From the NCBI GenBank assembly GCA_003444795.1, contig DLWR01000134.1, forward strand, positions 1-8,256: a DNA stretch of 8,256 nt, read 5' to 3'. A program made the translations under genes and the position numbers. A model generated the notes under the pieces. That model worked only from the letters and a program-made list of their open reading frames with translations, had not been told where the DNA came from and did not search any database. Shown piece by piece: positions 1 to 7,682 of this stretch. Within the stretch, counting starts at the first letter, position 1, and the number at the start of each line of letters is the position of its first letter. This stretch comes from Cryomorphaceae bacterium (GTDB taxonomy: Bacteria; Bacteroidota; Bacteroidia; Flavobacteriales; Schleiferiaceae).

Positions 1-850
1 AGTCCAGATGGGCGCCCACCACCATAACTTGATCTCGGAATTCGCTTCCCTTCCATTCGGCAATGACGTTGGCGGATTGTGCTCGGCCCACCTCGTGGCA
101 GCCCAGCGTGTAATGCACTTGGAGATTGGGGTTCTTCTTCAATTCAGCGCTGAGCCAATTGGCGTCATTGGTCGAAATGCCGGCGGCGGGAATCTGTACC
201 ACTCCTTCCTCATAGGCCATAGCGCCCGTGTGGGGGAAGTCGTCGTTTCGGTGGGTCAAACTGCGTACTAAAACGCCTACGGCCCCATACTTGGCCGCCT
301 CAGAGGCGCCTCCCCAGCGCTGCCAACCGGCCTTACCGTAGGAAGAACCCGTATTAATCAACCAGGGGTCCATGGGTTCGTTGTAGAAAACAATGTTTCC
401 CGCCAACAAATGCCCCTTTGCGGCCAGGTCTTCGCGGCCGACAATTTCAATCACTTTTGCTGTCAGACCGGGGCCTTTGTCGCCCCCTGGGGTGCCCACG
501 GAGCCCCCAAGTGCTGTGATGCGCAAGGAACGCTTGGCTTTTCCTTGGATGCATTCGGCTGTTTCTACTCCGCGCTCCCAGTGGCGAACATCCACGGGTT
601 GGGTAAAAACACGGTCAAAACCTAGGGTGTCTAAGGTTTCTACGGCCCACTTTACCCCTTTGGCATCGCCTTCCGAACCGGCCAATCGCGGACCAGCTTC
701 CGAGCATAAATTGGCCAGCCAGAGATATCCTTGTTGTTCGCCAAGCGCTTGCTGATACAGGCCCTTGATGAAGGCCGCATCTTCGGCTGTTTGGGCCTGT
801 GCGCCGAGAGACAAGAAGCCGAGCGCCAAAAGAGAAAACGTTTTTCGCAT
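1..850 (-). CDS. Secreted M28-family metallopeptidase (carboxypeptidase Q-like), 3' end beyond window
   Basis: The first 283 residues of an exported zinc peptidase are present; the rest lies past the left window edge, and family members usually run to about 450-480 residues. The start ATG at 850 is followed by a clear Sec signal peptide: MRKT, a hydrophobic core at about residues 5-16, and an A-Q-A|Q-type cleavage site near residue 19-20. After a helical region (residues 25-80, with GPRLAGSEG at 53-61) comes a stretch matching the PA-type inserted domain of PGCP-like peptidases (about 110-255, with ITALGGSVGTPGG, GNIVFYNEPMDP, AAKYGAVGVLVRS and PAAGISTNDA). The visible sequence ends at VMVVGAHLD, where His281 and Asp283 fit the first zinc ligand and its supporting Asp in M28 enzymes. 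The other metal ligands are not visible. It probably removes amino acids from peptides in the periplasm or outside the cell. It lies 120 bp downstream of the DUF819 gene on the same strand and may have its own promoter. Family assignment is firm; exact substrate is unknown. Confidence 0.9.
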   Translation of the reverse strand, partial: MRKTFSLLALGFLSLGAQAQTAEDAAFIKGLYQQALGEQQGYLWLANLCSEAGPRLAGSEGDAKGVKWAVETLDTLGFDRVFTQPVDVRHWERGVETAECIQGKAKRSLRITALGGSVGTPGGDKGPGLTAKVIEIVGREDLAAKGHLLAGNIVFYNEPMDPWLINTGSSYGKAGWQRWGGASEAAKYGAVGVLVRSLTHRNDDFPHTGAMAYEEGVVQIPAAGISTNDANWLSAELKKNPNLQVHYTLGCHEVGRAQSANVIAEWKGSEFRDQVMVVGAHLD

Positions 851-871
851 GATAGGGGTCAAAATAGAAGC

Positions 872-880
872 CAAAAGATA
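872..880 (-). promoter_or_regulatory. Possible weak -7 element for the M28 peptidase gene
   Basis: On the minus strand the 120-bp gap between the DUF819 gene and the peptidase gene (851-970) contains TATCTTTTG, one base longer than the Bacteroidota -7 consensus TAnnTTTG, 21 bp before the peptidase ATG. I see no good TTG -33 element about 20 bp further upstream. The gap also holds no convincing hairpin plus T-run terminator for the upstream operon, so read-through from lysS-mutS2-DUF819 remains possible. The rest of the gap shows nothing I can name. Confidence 0.3.
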
Positions 881-970
881 CGCCGGAACAGGCCCCAGAA
901 GGAAGTTCGTTTCGTGCGTTCGCCATCCGTAGGCCGCAAAGAACAAGCCCCGCCCATTCGCCCTGGTACC

Positions 971-2242
971 CTACTCCAGCATCATCGCTGCCGGGTCACC
1001 ACTCACGAGGTACATGAGCAAGCCCGTCAACCAGCCGCCATAGGTGCCTAACGCATACCCTAAAACGGCGAGCAAAACGCCCACCGGCGCTAAGGACGGG
1101 TGAAATGCAGCGGCTGCTACGGGCGCCGAAGCCGCCCCGCCAATATTGGCTTTGGAACCCACTGCGACAAAAAAGAAAGGGGCTTTAATCCAGCGCGCAA
1201 CACCCAACAGAATCAGAATATGAAAGAGCATCCAAACGGCCCCGACTAAAATCAAACCAGGCTGCTGAACCGCCTCTTTGATGTCCATTTTCATGCCGAT
1301 GGTGCCGACGAGGATGTAGATAAAGACGGAGCCCCAGCGGCTCGCGCCGGCGCCTTCTAAATTTCGGGCCTTTGTAAAGGAGAGTAGGAGCCCCACCGTG
1401 GTAGCCACAATGACCACCCAAAAGAAGTCGCTCGTCAAACTAAAATTAGCGGTGTAGGGTGCGTTTTCCGCAAACCATGGCGCTAGGGTATCTCCCGCCA
1501 CGTGAGAAATAGCGACCGCCCCAAAGGCCAAGCCCAAAATCTGCATGACTTCGGGGAAGGTGGGGATGCGGGAGGTTCGGCTTAAAAAGTCCTCCATTTC
1601 GCCTTGCAAGGCTTTAACAGAGCGATTGTCCGCTTTTAGCCAACCATCTACTTGATCACTTTTTGCCGCGCCCAATAATATGATGGCCATCCAAACTTCC
1701 GCCACTACGACATCCACGGTAATCATGGCCGAATACAGGGCGCCCGAAGGTTTAAAAATCTCAAACATGGCGGCCTGGTTTGCGCCGCCTCCAATCCACG
1801 AACCTGCAATGGTTGACATGCCGCGCCAAACCGCGTCTGGACCCACTCCTCCAACTAGGTCGGGCGCGACAGCAGATAAAGCGAGAATGACAATCGGTCC
1901 CCCGATAATGATGCTCGCGGTCGCCATGAAAAACATGATGAGCGCCTTGGGACCCAACCCAAATACCGCCTTCAAATCGATGCTTAACGTGAGCAAGACC
2001 AAGCTTGCTGGCAACAAGTAGCGCGAAGCCACAAAGTAGAGGTGGGTATCCTTGGGTACAATATGAAAATTGGTCAGCAAAGACGGCAAAAAGTAGCAGA
2101 GCAGCAGCGCCGGAATAACCTTAAAAAAGGAGGAAAAGCGCGGGTGGCTGGCGGCCCAAAAAATGCCGCCCAAGAGGGCCATTAAGAGTCCAAAAACAAC
2201 TGCTTCGTTCGTGATTAATGGGGTAATGACCGCTTCTTCCAT
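971..2242 (-). CDS. DUF819-type multi-pass membrane protein, putative transporter
   Basis: A 423-residue integral membrane protein that I place in the DUF819 (YjcL-like) family, whose substrate is not established to my knowledge. About ten hydrophobic segments are visible, roughly at residues 13-33, 41-57, 75-90, 98-124, 172-192, 232-248, 272-289, 304-316, 329-348 and 384-411. A polar loop at about 193-228 separates the two halves. Each half carries a glycine- and small-residue-rich motif inside or beside the membrane: GSWIGGGANQAA at 147-158 and GSKANIGGAASAPV at 362-375. This internal pseudo-repeat resembles the paired broken-helix motifs of secondary transporters; that comparison is my inference. 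The ATG begins 2 bp after the mutS2-like stop codon, so the gene is almost certainly translated from the lysS-mutS2 transcript. No link between its function and its operon partners can be read from the sequence. Confidence 0.85.
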   Translation of the reverse strand: MEEAVITPLITNEAVVFGLLMALLGGIFWAASHPRFSSFFKVIPALLLCYFLPSLLTNFHIVPKDTHLYFVASRYLLPASLVLLTLSIDLKAVFGLGPKALIMFFMATASIIIGGPIVILALSAVAPDLVGGVGPDAVWRGMSTIAGSWIGGGANQAAMFEIFKPSGALYSAMITVDVVVAEVWMAIILLGAAKSDQVDGWLKADNRSVKALQGEMEDFLSRTSRIPTFPEVMQILGLAFGAVAISHVAGDTLAPWFAENAPYTANFSLTSDFFWVVIVATTVGLLLSFTKARNLEGAGASRWGSVFIYILVGTIGMKMDIKEAVQQPGLILVGAVWMLFHILILLGVARWIKAPFFFVAVGSKANIGGAASAPVAAAAFHPSLAPVGVLLAVLGYALGTYGGWLTGLLMYLVSGDPAAMMLE

Positions 2243-2244
2243 GC

Positions 2245-4557
2245 TTAGGTGTTCTTTTTGCGCGGTGGGCGCTTACGTTTTTTCTTCGGCGCCAAGGTAG
2301 GGGTATTCGCGTCTATAGCATCGGTCGCTGCCGCCTTTGGCTGAGGGGCCTGCGATTTAACAGGGCCGCTAACCGATTTAGTTCCCTTTCGTTTCTTGGA
2401 TTTAGCCCCGTTGGCCGCAGGGGCAGCTCCTTTAGCCGGCACTACTCCGGGCCTGTGGTCCCAGTGTACAAATTGCTGGCGCTCCATCCACGCCGACAGC
2501 ACGCCACCAAGACTCACGAGGAACTTGTCCTTGCGTATTTCTTGAATTTCCGCCGCTTGTCGGCCGGCCCCTTGAAGCACTTTCACCTTGTCGCCCACCT
2601 TAACAGGCAAGGTCCAGAGGCGCTCAAGTTCTTCGCGTTCGGCTTTCTGGCGGGCCGTCTTCACGCGTTGCTGTTGGACTTCTAATACTTGATGGCGCTC
2701 GGAAAGGGTTCGAACAATGCGCGCTTCAATTTCCTTTTTGGCCTTTTGGGTTTTCGCCTTGCTCCAGCTAAGCGACCATTGCTCCATGCGCTTGCCCCAC
2801 ATGAGCTGATCGCTGACTTCCGCATTGTTTTCAGCTGCGCGGCTCAACTTGGCTTCCAGCTGGGCAATGTGTTTTTCCTGCGTGGTTTTGAGCGCCTCTA
2901 GCTCCGCTAGGCGGTCGCTGATTTGGGTGCGCGTTCGGTCCAGTTGGCTGCGCTGCTTTTGCAAGCCCACCAGGAGACGGTCGACGGCCAGCGTTTGGCT
3001 CGCTAAAGCCTCGCGCGCAGCCTGCATGATTCTTTTAGGAATGCCCACGCGTTGGGCCACTTCAAACGTGTAGGAGGAGCCCGGAACGCCCAATTGCAGC
3101 GTGTACTTGGGCTCAAACGTTTGCACGTCAAAAGCCATATTTGCATTGCACGTGTGGTCCAAGTCTTCCGCCAAGGCCTTTATGCTGTTGTAGTGCGTAG
3201 TGAACACTCCATAGGCGCCCGAAGCGTGAATTTCCTCCAAGAAAACAGAGGCCAGCGCTGCACCCAAATCTGGGTCGGAACCGCTGCCAAATTCATCCAC
3301 CAAACACAGGGTGTCTTCCGAAGACCAGGCTAAAATCTCCTTCATCTTGGCGAGCTTTCCACTGTAGGTCGAAAGCTCATTTTCCACGCTTTGTGCGTCG
3401 CCGATATCCGCCATAACCCTCCCAAACCAGCGCATGCTCGACTTGGGATGTGTCGGTATAAGGATGCCGCATTGCAGCATAAGCTGAAAGAGCCCTACGG
3501 TCTTCAAGGCGATGGATTTACCGCCTGCGTTGGGCCCGCTAATCACCACGAGGCGTTGGCTGGGCCGAAGCTCTATCTCCAAGGGAACAACGTCGCGGTT
3601 TTTCGCTTTTTGGACCCGGCGCAAGACGGGATTGATCGCTTTTCGCAAGGAAATCTCTCCCTCTTCGTTGATGCGCGGCAGGCAGGCCTCCTCTTCTTTG
3701 GCAAAACGTGTTTTTGCGAGCAATATGTCGAGCTCGGTCAGGCGCTCGTCTGTGGCCTGAATATCCGGCCTGAAGGGCGACAAGGTCTTGGTCAAGGCTT
3801 GCAAAATGCGCCGAATTTCCTTGCGCTCCTCTTCTACTAAAACACCCACATCCGCATTGATCTCCAAACATTCGGTAGGCTCTAAAAAGACTAAGGTGTT
3901 TTTGGCGCTGCTACCATGAAAGGCTCCACGCGCTTTGCTCTTATGGGAGGCTGAAACCGCCATGACACGGCGGTCATTGCTCACGGATTCGCGGACATCG
4001 CCCAACCAGCCTTCCGATTCGTAGCGCTTGAGCACCTTGTAAAAAATGCGGTCTGCCGCCACGCGTTTCTTCGCCAAATCCTGGCGGATGCGCGACAGCT
4101 CCGGAGAGGCATTGCTCTTCACTTGCCCATTTCGCTCCAAGACGCGGTCGATAGCAGTTGGAATCTCGGGGATGGGCGGAAACGGCTTGAGGCGAGAGGC
4201 GAGCATAGGGGCGTCTTCCTCGTGCGTCAGCATGAACCGGTAGCCATTCGCATAGGACTCGGCTTGGGCCTTGATCGCCATAAACTGCTCAGCGTCCAGC
4301 ACCGCATTTTGGATGCGAAGCAAGGGAAGCGCGTCGTCCACCTCTGCCATGGCCACGGCCGGAAAGTAGTGGCCGCGCTCCATGAGCTGTAAGAGTTCAT
4401 CCGATTGCAGTAAGGCAGGCTCCACCTCCCGCTGAACGGGATTGGGCTCCATGACTAGTAATGCCTCACGTCCTTTGCGCGAAGCGGCGTGCTGGGCAAC
4501 ATACCCCTTGAGCAAGTGAAAGTCGAGCGACTCTCCGGCTGATTCGGGGTAGAGCAT
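2245..4557 (-). CDS. mutS2: MutS2-like ATPase lacking a recognisable Smr domain
   Basis: A 770-residue protein of the MutS2 branch of MutS ATPases, cytoplasmic and DNA- or ribosome-associated in characterised relatives. MutS2 proteins act in suppressing recombination and, in Bacillus, in rescuing collided ribosomes. The MutS core/lever region covers about residues 1-320 and has no MutS mismatch-recognition domain I. The ATPase has Walker A GPNAGGKS at 341-348, the signature region DIGDAQSVENELSTYSG at 384-400, Walker B with LCLVDEFGSGSDP at 417-429 and the switch-like FTTHY at 452-456. A long charged coiled coil follows (about 515-645), then a small beta-type KOW-like segment (about 648-698). 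The usual C-terminal Smr domain, with its LDLRG-type motif, is not seen. Residues 703-770 are instead rich in Lys, Ala and Pro and end in a strongly basic KKKRKRPPRKKN stretch. The gene starts 3 bp after the lysS stop codon and ends 2 bp before the DUF819 gene, so no room exists for a frameshifted Smr domain. Confidence 0.9.
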   Translation of the reverse strand: MLYPESAGESLDFHLLKGYVAQHAASRKGREALLVMEPNPVQREVEPALLQSDELLQLMERGHYFPAVAMAEVDDALPLLRIQNAVLDAEQFMAIKAQAESYANGYRFMLTHEEDAPMLASRLKPFPPIPEIPTAIDRVLERNGQVKSNASPELSRIRQDLAKKRVAADRIFYKVLKRYESEGWLGDVRESVSNDRRVMAVSASHKSKARGAFHGSSAKNTLVFLEPTECLEINADVGVLVEEERKEIRRILQALTKTLSPFRPDIQATDERLTELDILLAKTRFAKEEEACLPRINEEGEISLRKAINPVLRRVQKAKNRDVVPLEIELRPSQRLVVISGPNAGGKSIALKTVGLFQLMLQCGILIPTHPKSSMRWFGRVMADIGDAQSVENELSTYSGKLAKMKEILAWSSEDTLCLVDEFGSGSDPDLGAALASVFLEEIHASGAYGVFTTHYNSIKALAEDLDHTCNANMAFDVQTFEPKYTLQLGVPGSSYTFEVAQRVGIPKRIMQAAREALASQTLAVDRLLVGLQKQRSQLDRTRTQISDRLAELEALKTTQEKHIAQLEAKLSRAAENNAEVSDQLMWGKRMEQWSLSWSKAKTQKAKKEIEARIVRTLSERHQVLEVQQQRVKTARQKAEREELERLWTLPVKVGDKVKVLQGAGRQAAEIQEIRKDKFLVSLGGVLSAWMERQQFVHWDHRPGVVPAKGAAPAANGAKSKKRKGTKSVSGPVKSQAPQPKAAATDAIDANTPTLAPKKKRKRPPRKKNT

Positions 4558-4560
4558 GAA

Positions 4561-6078
4561 TTAGTCGGCCTTTTCGGGGCGCATCTGCGGGAAGAAAAGC
4601 ACTTCCTGGATGCTGGATTGGTCCGTGAGCAGCATGGTCAAGCGGTCCATGCCAATGCCCATTCCCGAAGTGGGAGGCATACCATATTCCAAAGCGCGCA
4701 AAAAGTCTTGGTCAATGAACATGGCTTCGTCGTCCCCTTTTTCGGACAGTTTCAACTGTTCTTCAAAGCGGGCGCGCTGGTCAATGGGGTCGTTGAGCTC
4801 GCTGTAGGCATTGGCAATTTCCTTCCCGTTGATGAAGAGCTCAAAGCGTTCCGTCAAGCGGTCATCTTCACGGTGACGCTTGCACAAGGGAGACATCTCC
4901 ACAGGGTAGTCAGTAATAAACGTCGGCTGTACATAGTGATGCTCACACTTCTCGCCGAAAATCTCATCGATGAGTTTGCCGGTGCCCATCTCGGGCGTTA
5001 CCTCCAATCCCAAGGATTTGGCCGCTGCGCGAATCTCTTCTTCGGTCTTGCCCAGCAAATCCAGTCCCGTATGCGTTTTGATGGCCTCCAAAATAGGAAC
5101 GCGTGCAAAAGGCGCTTTCAGCGAAATGGCTTTGCCTCCAACGCTGATCTCCGAAGATCCCGTAACCGCGACGGCAATCTCCTCGAGCATCTTTTCCGTC
5201 ATGTCCATCATCCAGTGGTAGTCCTTGTAGGCCACGTAGATCTCCATGACGGTGAATTCCGGGTTGTGCGTTCGGTCCATGCCTTCGTTGCGGAAGTCCT
5301 TCGCAAATTCGTAGACACCATCAAATCCTCCCACAATCAAACGCTTCAAATACAGCTCGTTGGCAATGCGCAAATAGAGCGGAATGTCCAAAGCGTTGTG
5401 GTGCGTTATGAAGGGACGGGCTGATGCGCCACCGGGAATGGGCTGCAAAATGGGTGTTTCCACCTCCAAATAGCCTGCGCGATTAAAAATGCTGCGCATG
5501 GTGCTAAACAACTTGGTGCGCTTGACAAATATGTCTTTTACACCTTCGTTCACAATCAAGTCCACGTAGCGTTGACGGTAACGTAGTTCGGGATCGCTGA
5601 AGGCATCGTAGGTATTGCCTTCCGCGTCTTTTTTCACAATGGGAAGGGGCCGAATGCTCTTGCTGAGCACCCACATTTCCTTCGCGTGTACAGAGGTTTC
5701 TCCTGTTTGAGTGGCGAAAACATGGCCTTTAATGGCAATAAAATCGCCGATGTCTAAGTGTTTCTTGAAAACGTCGTTGTAGAGTGACTTATCCTCTTCG
5801 GGGCAGATCTCATCGCGGTTAACATAAATCTGAACACGGCCCGAGCTGTCCATCAGGCTGGCAAACGATGCCTTGCCCATAATGCGTTTAGTCATCAGGC
5901 GGCCTGCCACGCATACCTCAAATCCATTCGAAGGGTCTGCGGCGAATGCAGTTTTGATTTCTTCAGCCAAATGGCTCACGGGTACTTCAGCGGCGGGGAA
6001 AGGATCCATGCCGGATGCGCGCAAGGCCTCCAAGGCTTCGCGGCGAAATTGCTCTTGTTCTGATAGCTGTCGCTCCAT
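4561..6078 (-). CDS. lysS: Lysyl-tRNA synthetase, class II
   Basis: A complete 505-residue enzyme that charges tRNA-Lys with lysine in the cytoplasm; the length equals that of E. coli LysS. An N-terminal OB-fold anticodon-binding domain occupies about residues 54-145 (VCVAGRLMTKRIMGKASFA, then SSGRVQIYVNRDE). The class II catalytic domain follows. Motif 1 surrounds AGYLEVETPILQPIPGGASARPF (201-223), motif 2 is FRNEGMDRTHNPEFTVME (262-279), and motif 3 is GMGIGMDRLTMLL (472-484). The open frame extends upstream to 6138, but I choose the ATG at 6078 because residues from MERQLSEQEQ onward match the family. The upstream part would also run back through the -7 promoter box at 6083-6090. It heads an operon with mutS2 (3 bp gap) and the DUF819 gene, and diverges from gltX. 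Only 4 bp separate the -7 box from the ATG, so the mRNA probably has little or no leader. Confidence 0.97.
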   Translation of the reverse strand: MERQLSEQEQFRREALEALRASGMDPFPAAEVPVSHLAEEIKTAFAADPSNGFEVCVAGRLMTKRIMGKASFASLMDSSGRVQIYVNRDEICPEEDKSLYNDVFKKHLDIGDFIAIKGHVFATQTGETSVHAKEMWVLSKSIRPLPIVKKDAEGNTYDAFSDPELRYRQRYVDLIVNEGVKDIFVKRTKLFSTMRSIFNRAGYLEVETPILQPIPGGASARPFITHHNALDIPLYLRIANELYLKRLIVGGFDGVYEFAKDFRNEGMDRTHNPEFTVMEIYVAYKDYHWMMDMTEKMLEEIAVAVTGSSEISVGGKAISLKAPFARVPILEAIKTHTGLDLLGKTEEEIRAAAKSLGLEVTPEMGTGKLIDEIFGEKCEHHYVQPTFITDYPVEMSPLCKRHREDDRLTERFELFINGKEIANAYSELNDPIDQRARFEEQLKLSEKGDDEAMFIDQDFLRALEYGMPPTSGMGIGMDRLTMLLTDQSSIQEVLFFPQMRPEKAD

Positions 6079-6082
6079 ACTG

Positions 6083-6090
6083 CAAAGATA
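6083..6090 (-). promoter_or_regulatory. -7 box of the lysS promoter
   Basis: The minus strand reads TATCTTTG, an exact match to the Bacteroidota -7 consensus TAnnTTTG. It ends 4 bp before the lysS ATG. I do not see the TTG -33 element at the usual distance of about 19-21 bp upstream; the bases there belong to the opposing gltX box. If this box is used, transcription would start at or within a few bases of the ATG. Confidence 0.65.
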
Positions 6091-6111
6091 GGTCGGTGCT
6101 GCGCAGTGGGT

Positions 6112-6119
6112 TATCTTTG
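6112..6119 (+). promoter_or_regulatory. -7 box of the gltX promoter
   Basis: TATCTTTG matches the TAnnTTTG consensus exactly and lies 19 bp before the gltX ATG, leaving a leader of roughly 10-15 bases. That leader is A/C-rich (CCCAAAGAAAAACAC) without a Shine-Dalgarno sequence, as is common in Bacteroidota. No clear TTG -33 element is seen about 20 bp upstream. Confidence 0.65.
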
Positions 6120-6138
6120 CCCACCCAAAGAAAAACAC

Positions 6139-7680
6139 ATGAAAGACCGAAGGGTTCGCGTTCGTTTTGCTCCTAGTCCCACTGGCCCACTACACATGGG
6201 CGGTGTGCGTACTGCATTGTATAACTACCTGTTTGCCAAGCAAAAGGGCGGCGATTTCTTGTTGCGCGTGGAAGACACGGACCAAACTCGCTTTGTCCCA
6301 GGCGCCGAAGCCTATATCGTCGAGGCCCTAAAGTGGTGCGGTATTTCCCCCGATGAAGGCATTGGTGCGGAAGACAAATTACCCAACGGCGGACCCCATG
6401 CGCCCTACCGTCAAAGCGAGCGCAAGCCCATGTACCGCGCCTATGCAGACCAACTTTTGGACGCGGGACATGCCTATTACGCGTTTGATACACCCGAAGA
6501 TTTAGAAGCCGTTCGCGAGCGTGCCAAACAAGCGGGCAATCCCAATTGGCAGTATAACAGCATCACGCGCACCTCTATGAAGAACTCGCTCACCCTCCCA
6601 GATGAAGAGGTTCAGCGACGTTTGGATGCGGGCGAAGCCTATGTTATTCGGGTGAAAATGCCCCGCAACGAAGAGGTCAAATTTGAAGACCGCATCCGGG
6701 GCTGGGTAAGCGTGAATACGTTGAATTTGGACGACAAAGTCTTGTTAAAGGGCGACGGAATGCCGACCTACCACTTAGCCAATGTCGTGGACGATCACAC
6801 CATGGACATCACCCATGTGATTCGCGGCGAAGAGTGGTTGCCTTCTGCCCCCTTGCACGTTTTGCTGTACCGCTTTTTTGGATGGGAGCAACCAGAATTT
6901 GCACACCTTCCCCTTCTGCTTCGCCCCGATGGAAACGGCAAGCTCTCCAAGCGCGACGGCGATCGCCTAGGCTTTCCGGTTTTCCCGTTGATTTGGAGCA
7001 ATGAAGAAACGGGGGAAACGGCATCTGGCTACCGTGAACGCGGTTTTTACCCCCAAGCCTTTGTCAACATGCTCGCCTTTTTGGGTTGGAATCCAGGCAC
7101 CAACCAGGAAATTTTCTCCTTGGAAGAGCTTGTGGCAGCCTTCAACTTAGATAAAGTCAATAAAGCAGGCGCACGTTTTGATTTTGACAAGGCCAAGTGG
7201 TTCAACCAGCAACATTTGCGCTTGCAACCTGAGGCTGAGCTTGTCGACGCCTACCTTTCGGAAGCACGTGACCGTGGCATCTCCATTCCCTCTTCGGAAT
7301 TCGCCCTTCAGGCCATGCACCTCTTCATGGACCGAGCGGAATTTATCGGCGATACGCTCGATGGCGCCGCATACTTGTTTGCCGATCCTACGTCCTATGA
7401 TGAAGTGATGGTGGGCAAGAAATGGACGGCCGAAGCTCCCGGCTATGTCTCTGATTTGAAAGGCGTTTTTGCCCAAACCGATTATTCCGAAGCCTCGCTA
7501 GAAAATGCCTTCAAAGCGTACTTGGCCGATAAGGGCTACGGCTTTGGTCAAGTGGGGCCCGTCTTGCGTTTAGCGATTGCGGGAACCACCCAAGGCCCTT
7601 CCATCTTTATGGTCATGCAATTGATTGGTCAAGAAACCTCCGAGCGCCGCATAGAAAACGCACTTCGCACCCTCGCATAA
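6139..7680 (+). CDS. gltX: Glutamyl-tRNA synthetase, class I
   Basis: A complete 513-residue cytoplasmic enzyme that attaches glutamate to tRNA-Glu. The N-terminal Rossmann fold starts with RVRFAPSPTGPLHMGG (7-22), where HMGG at 19-22 is the HIGH-type ATP-binding motif. LLRVEDTDQTR (41-51) and the glutamate-site region around YHLANVVDDH (211-220) follow. The KMSKS-type loop is KLSKR at 268-272. About 25 residues inserted just after it (roughly 278-302, GFPVFPLIW to GYRERG) are a feature I recall from Bacteroidota GluRS. The helical anticodon-binding domain fills about 330-513. The frame opens at an ATG at 6106, but the start at 6139 fits the family N-terminus and lies downstream of the -7 box, so the earlier ATG is unlikely. 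folB begins 2 bp after its stop. Whether it also charges tRNA-Gln cannot be judged from this window. Confidence 0.97.
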   Translation: MKDRRVRVRFAPSPTGPLHMGGVRTALYNYLFAKQKGGDFLLRVEDTDQTRFVPGAEAYIVEALKWCGISPDEGIGAEDKLPNGGPHAPYRQSERKPMYRAYADQLLDAGHAYYAFDTPEDLEAVRERAKQAGNPNWQYNSITRTSMKNSLTLPDEEVQRRLDAGEAYVIRVKMPRNEEVKFEDRIRGWVSVNTLNLDDKVLLKGDGMPTYHLANVVDDHTMDITHVIRGEEWLPSAPLHVLLYRFFGWEQPEFAHLPLLLRPDGNGKLSKRDGDRLGFPVFPLIWSNEETGETASGYRERGFYPQAFVNMLAFLGWNPGTNQEIFSLEELVAAFNLDKVNKAGARFDFDKAKWFNQQHLRLQPEAELVDAYLSEARDRGISIPSSEFALQAMHLFMDRAEFIGDTLDGAAYLFADPTSYDEVMVGKKWTAEAPGYVSDLKGVFAQTDYSEASLENAFKAYLADKGYGFGQVGPVLRLAIAGTTQGPSIFMVMQLIGQETSERRIENALRTLA

Positions 7681-7682
7681 CT

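Larger units (their letters stand above)
6082..6120. repeat. Perfect 9-bp inverted repeat linking the divergent lysS and gltX promoters
   Basis: GCAAAGATA at 6082-6090 is the exact reverse complement of TATCTTTGC at 6112-6120, with 21 bp between them. Each arm contains the -7 box for one direction. Inside the spacer is an 8-bp palindrome, CTGCGCAG (6099-6106), whose centre is offset 1.5 bp from the centre of the outer repeat. The simplest reading is two back-to-back promoters sharing one short region, so polymerase could not easily occupy both at once. A dimeric regulator bound to the same bases is possible, but nothing else supports it. Confidence 0.7.

Noticed and set aside
393..755. A 120-codon plus-strand frame, and the minus-strand frame at 615-926, both over the peptidase gene
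   Set aside because: The minus-strand frame that starts at 850 has a signal peptide and M28/PA features and runs to the window edge; the overlapping frames show neither.
3391..3840. A 149-codon plus-strand open frame opposite mutS2
   Set aside because: It is antisense to the MutS2 ATPase core, with a composition typical of a shadow frame and no recognisable motif.
4618..5424. A 268-codon open frame on the plus strand opposite lysS
   Set aside because: It lies fully antisense to the strongly supported catalytic domain of lysS, has no family resemblance I recognise and no promoter; it reflects the codon bias of the lysS strand.
6106..6138. Upstream ATG that would add 11 residues to GltX
   Set aside because: It lies upstream of, and its reading runs through, the -7 box at 6112-6119, and the family N-terminus begins at the ATG at 6139.
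6193..6204. HMGG instead of HIGH in GltX, seen as a possible active-site change
   Set aside because: The His and Gly positions that matter are kept, and this variant occurs widely in bacterial GluRS; the enzyme looks intact.
6970..7046. Insertion after the KLSKR loop of GltX, considered as a novel domain
   Set aside because: It is short and matches what I recall of GluRS from Bacteroidota, so it is a lineage feature rather than a new domain.
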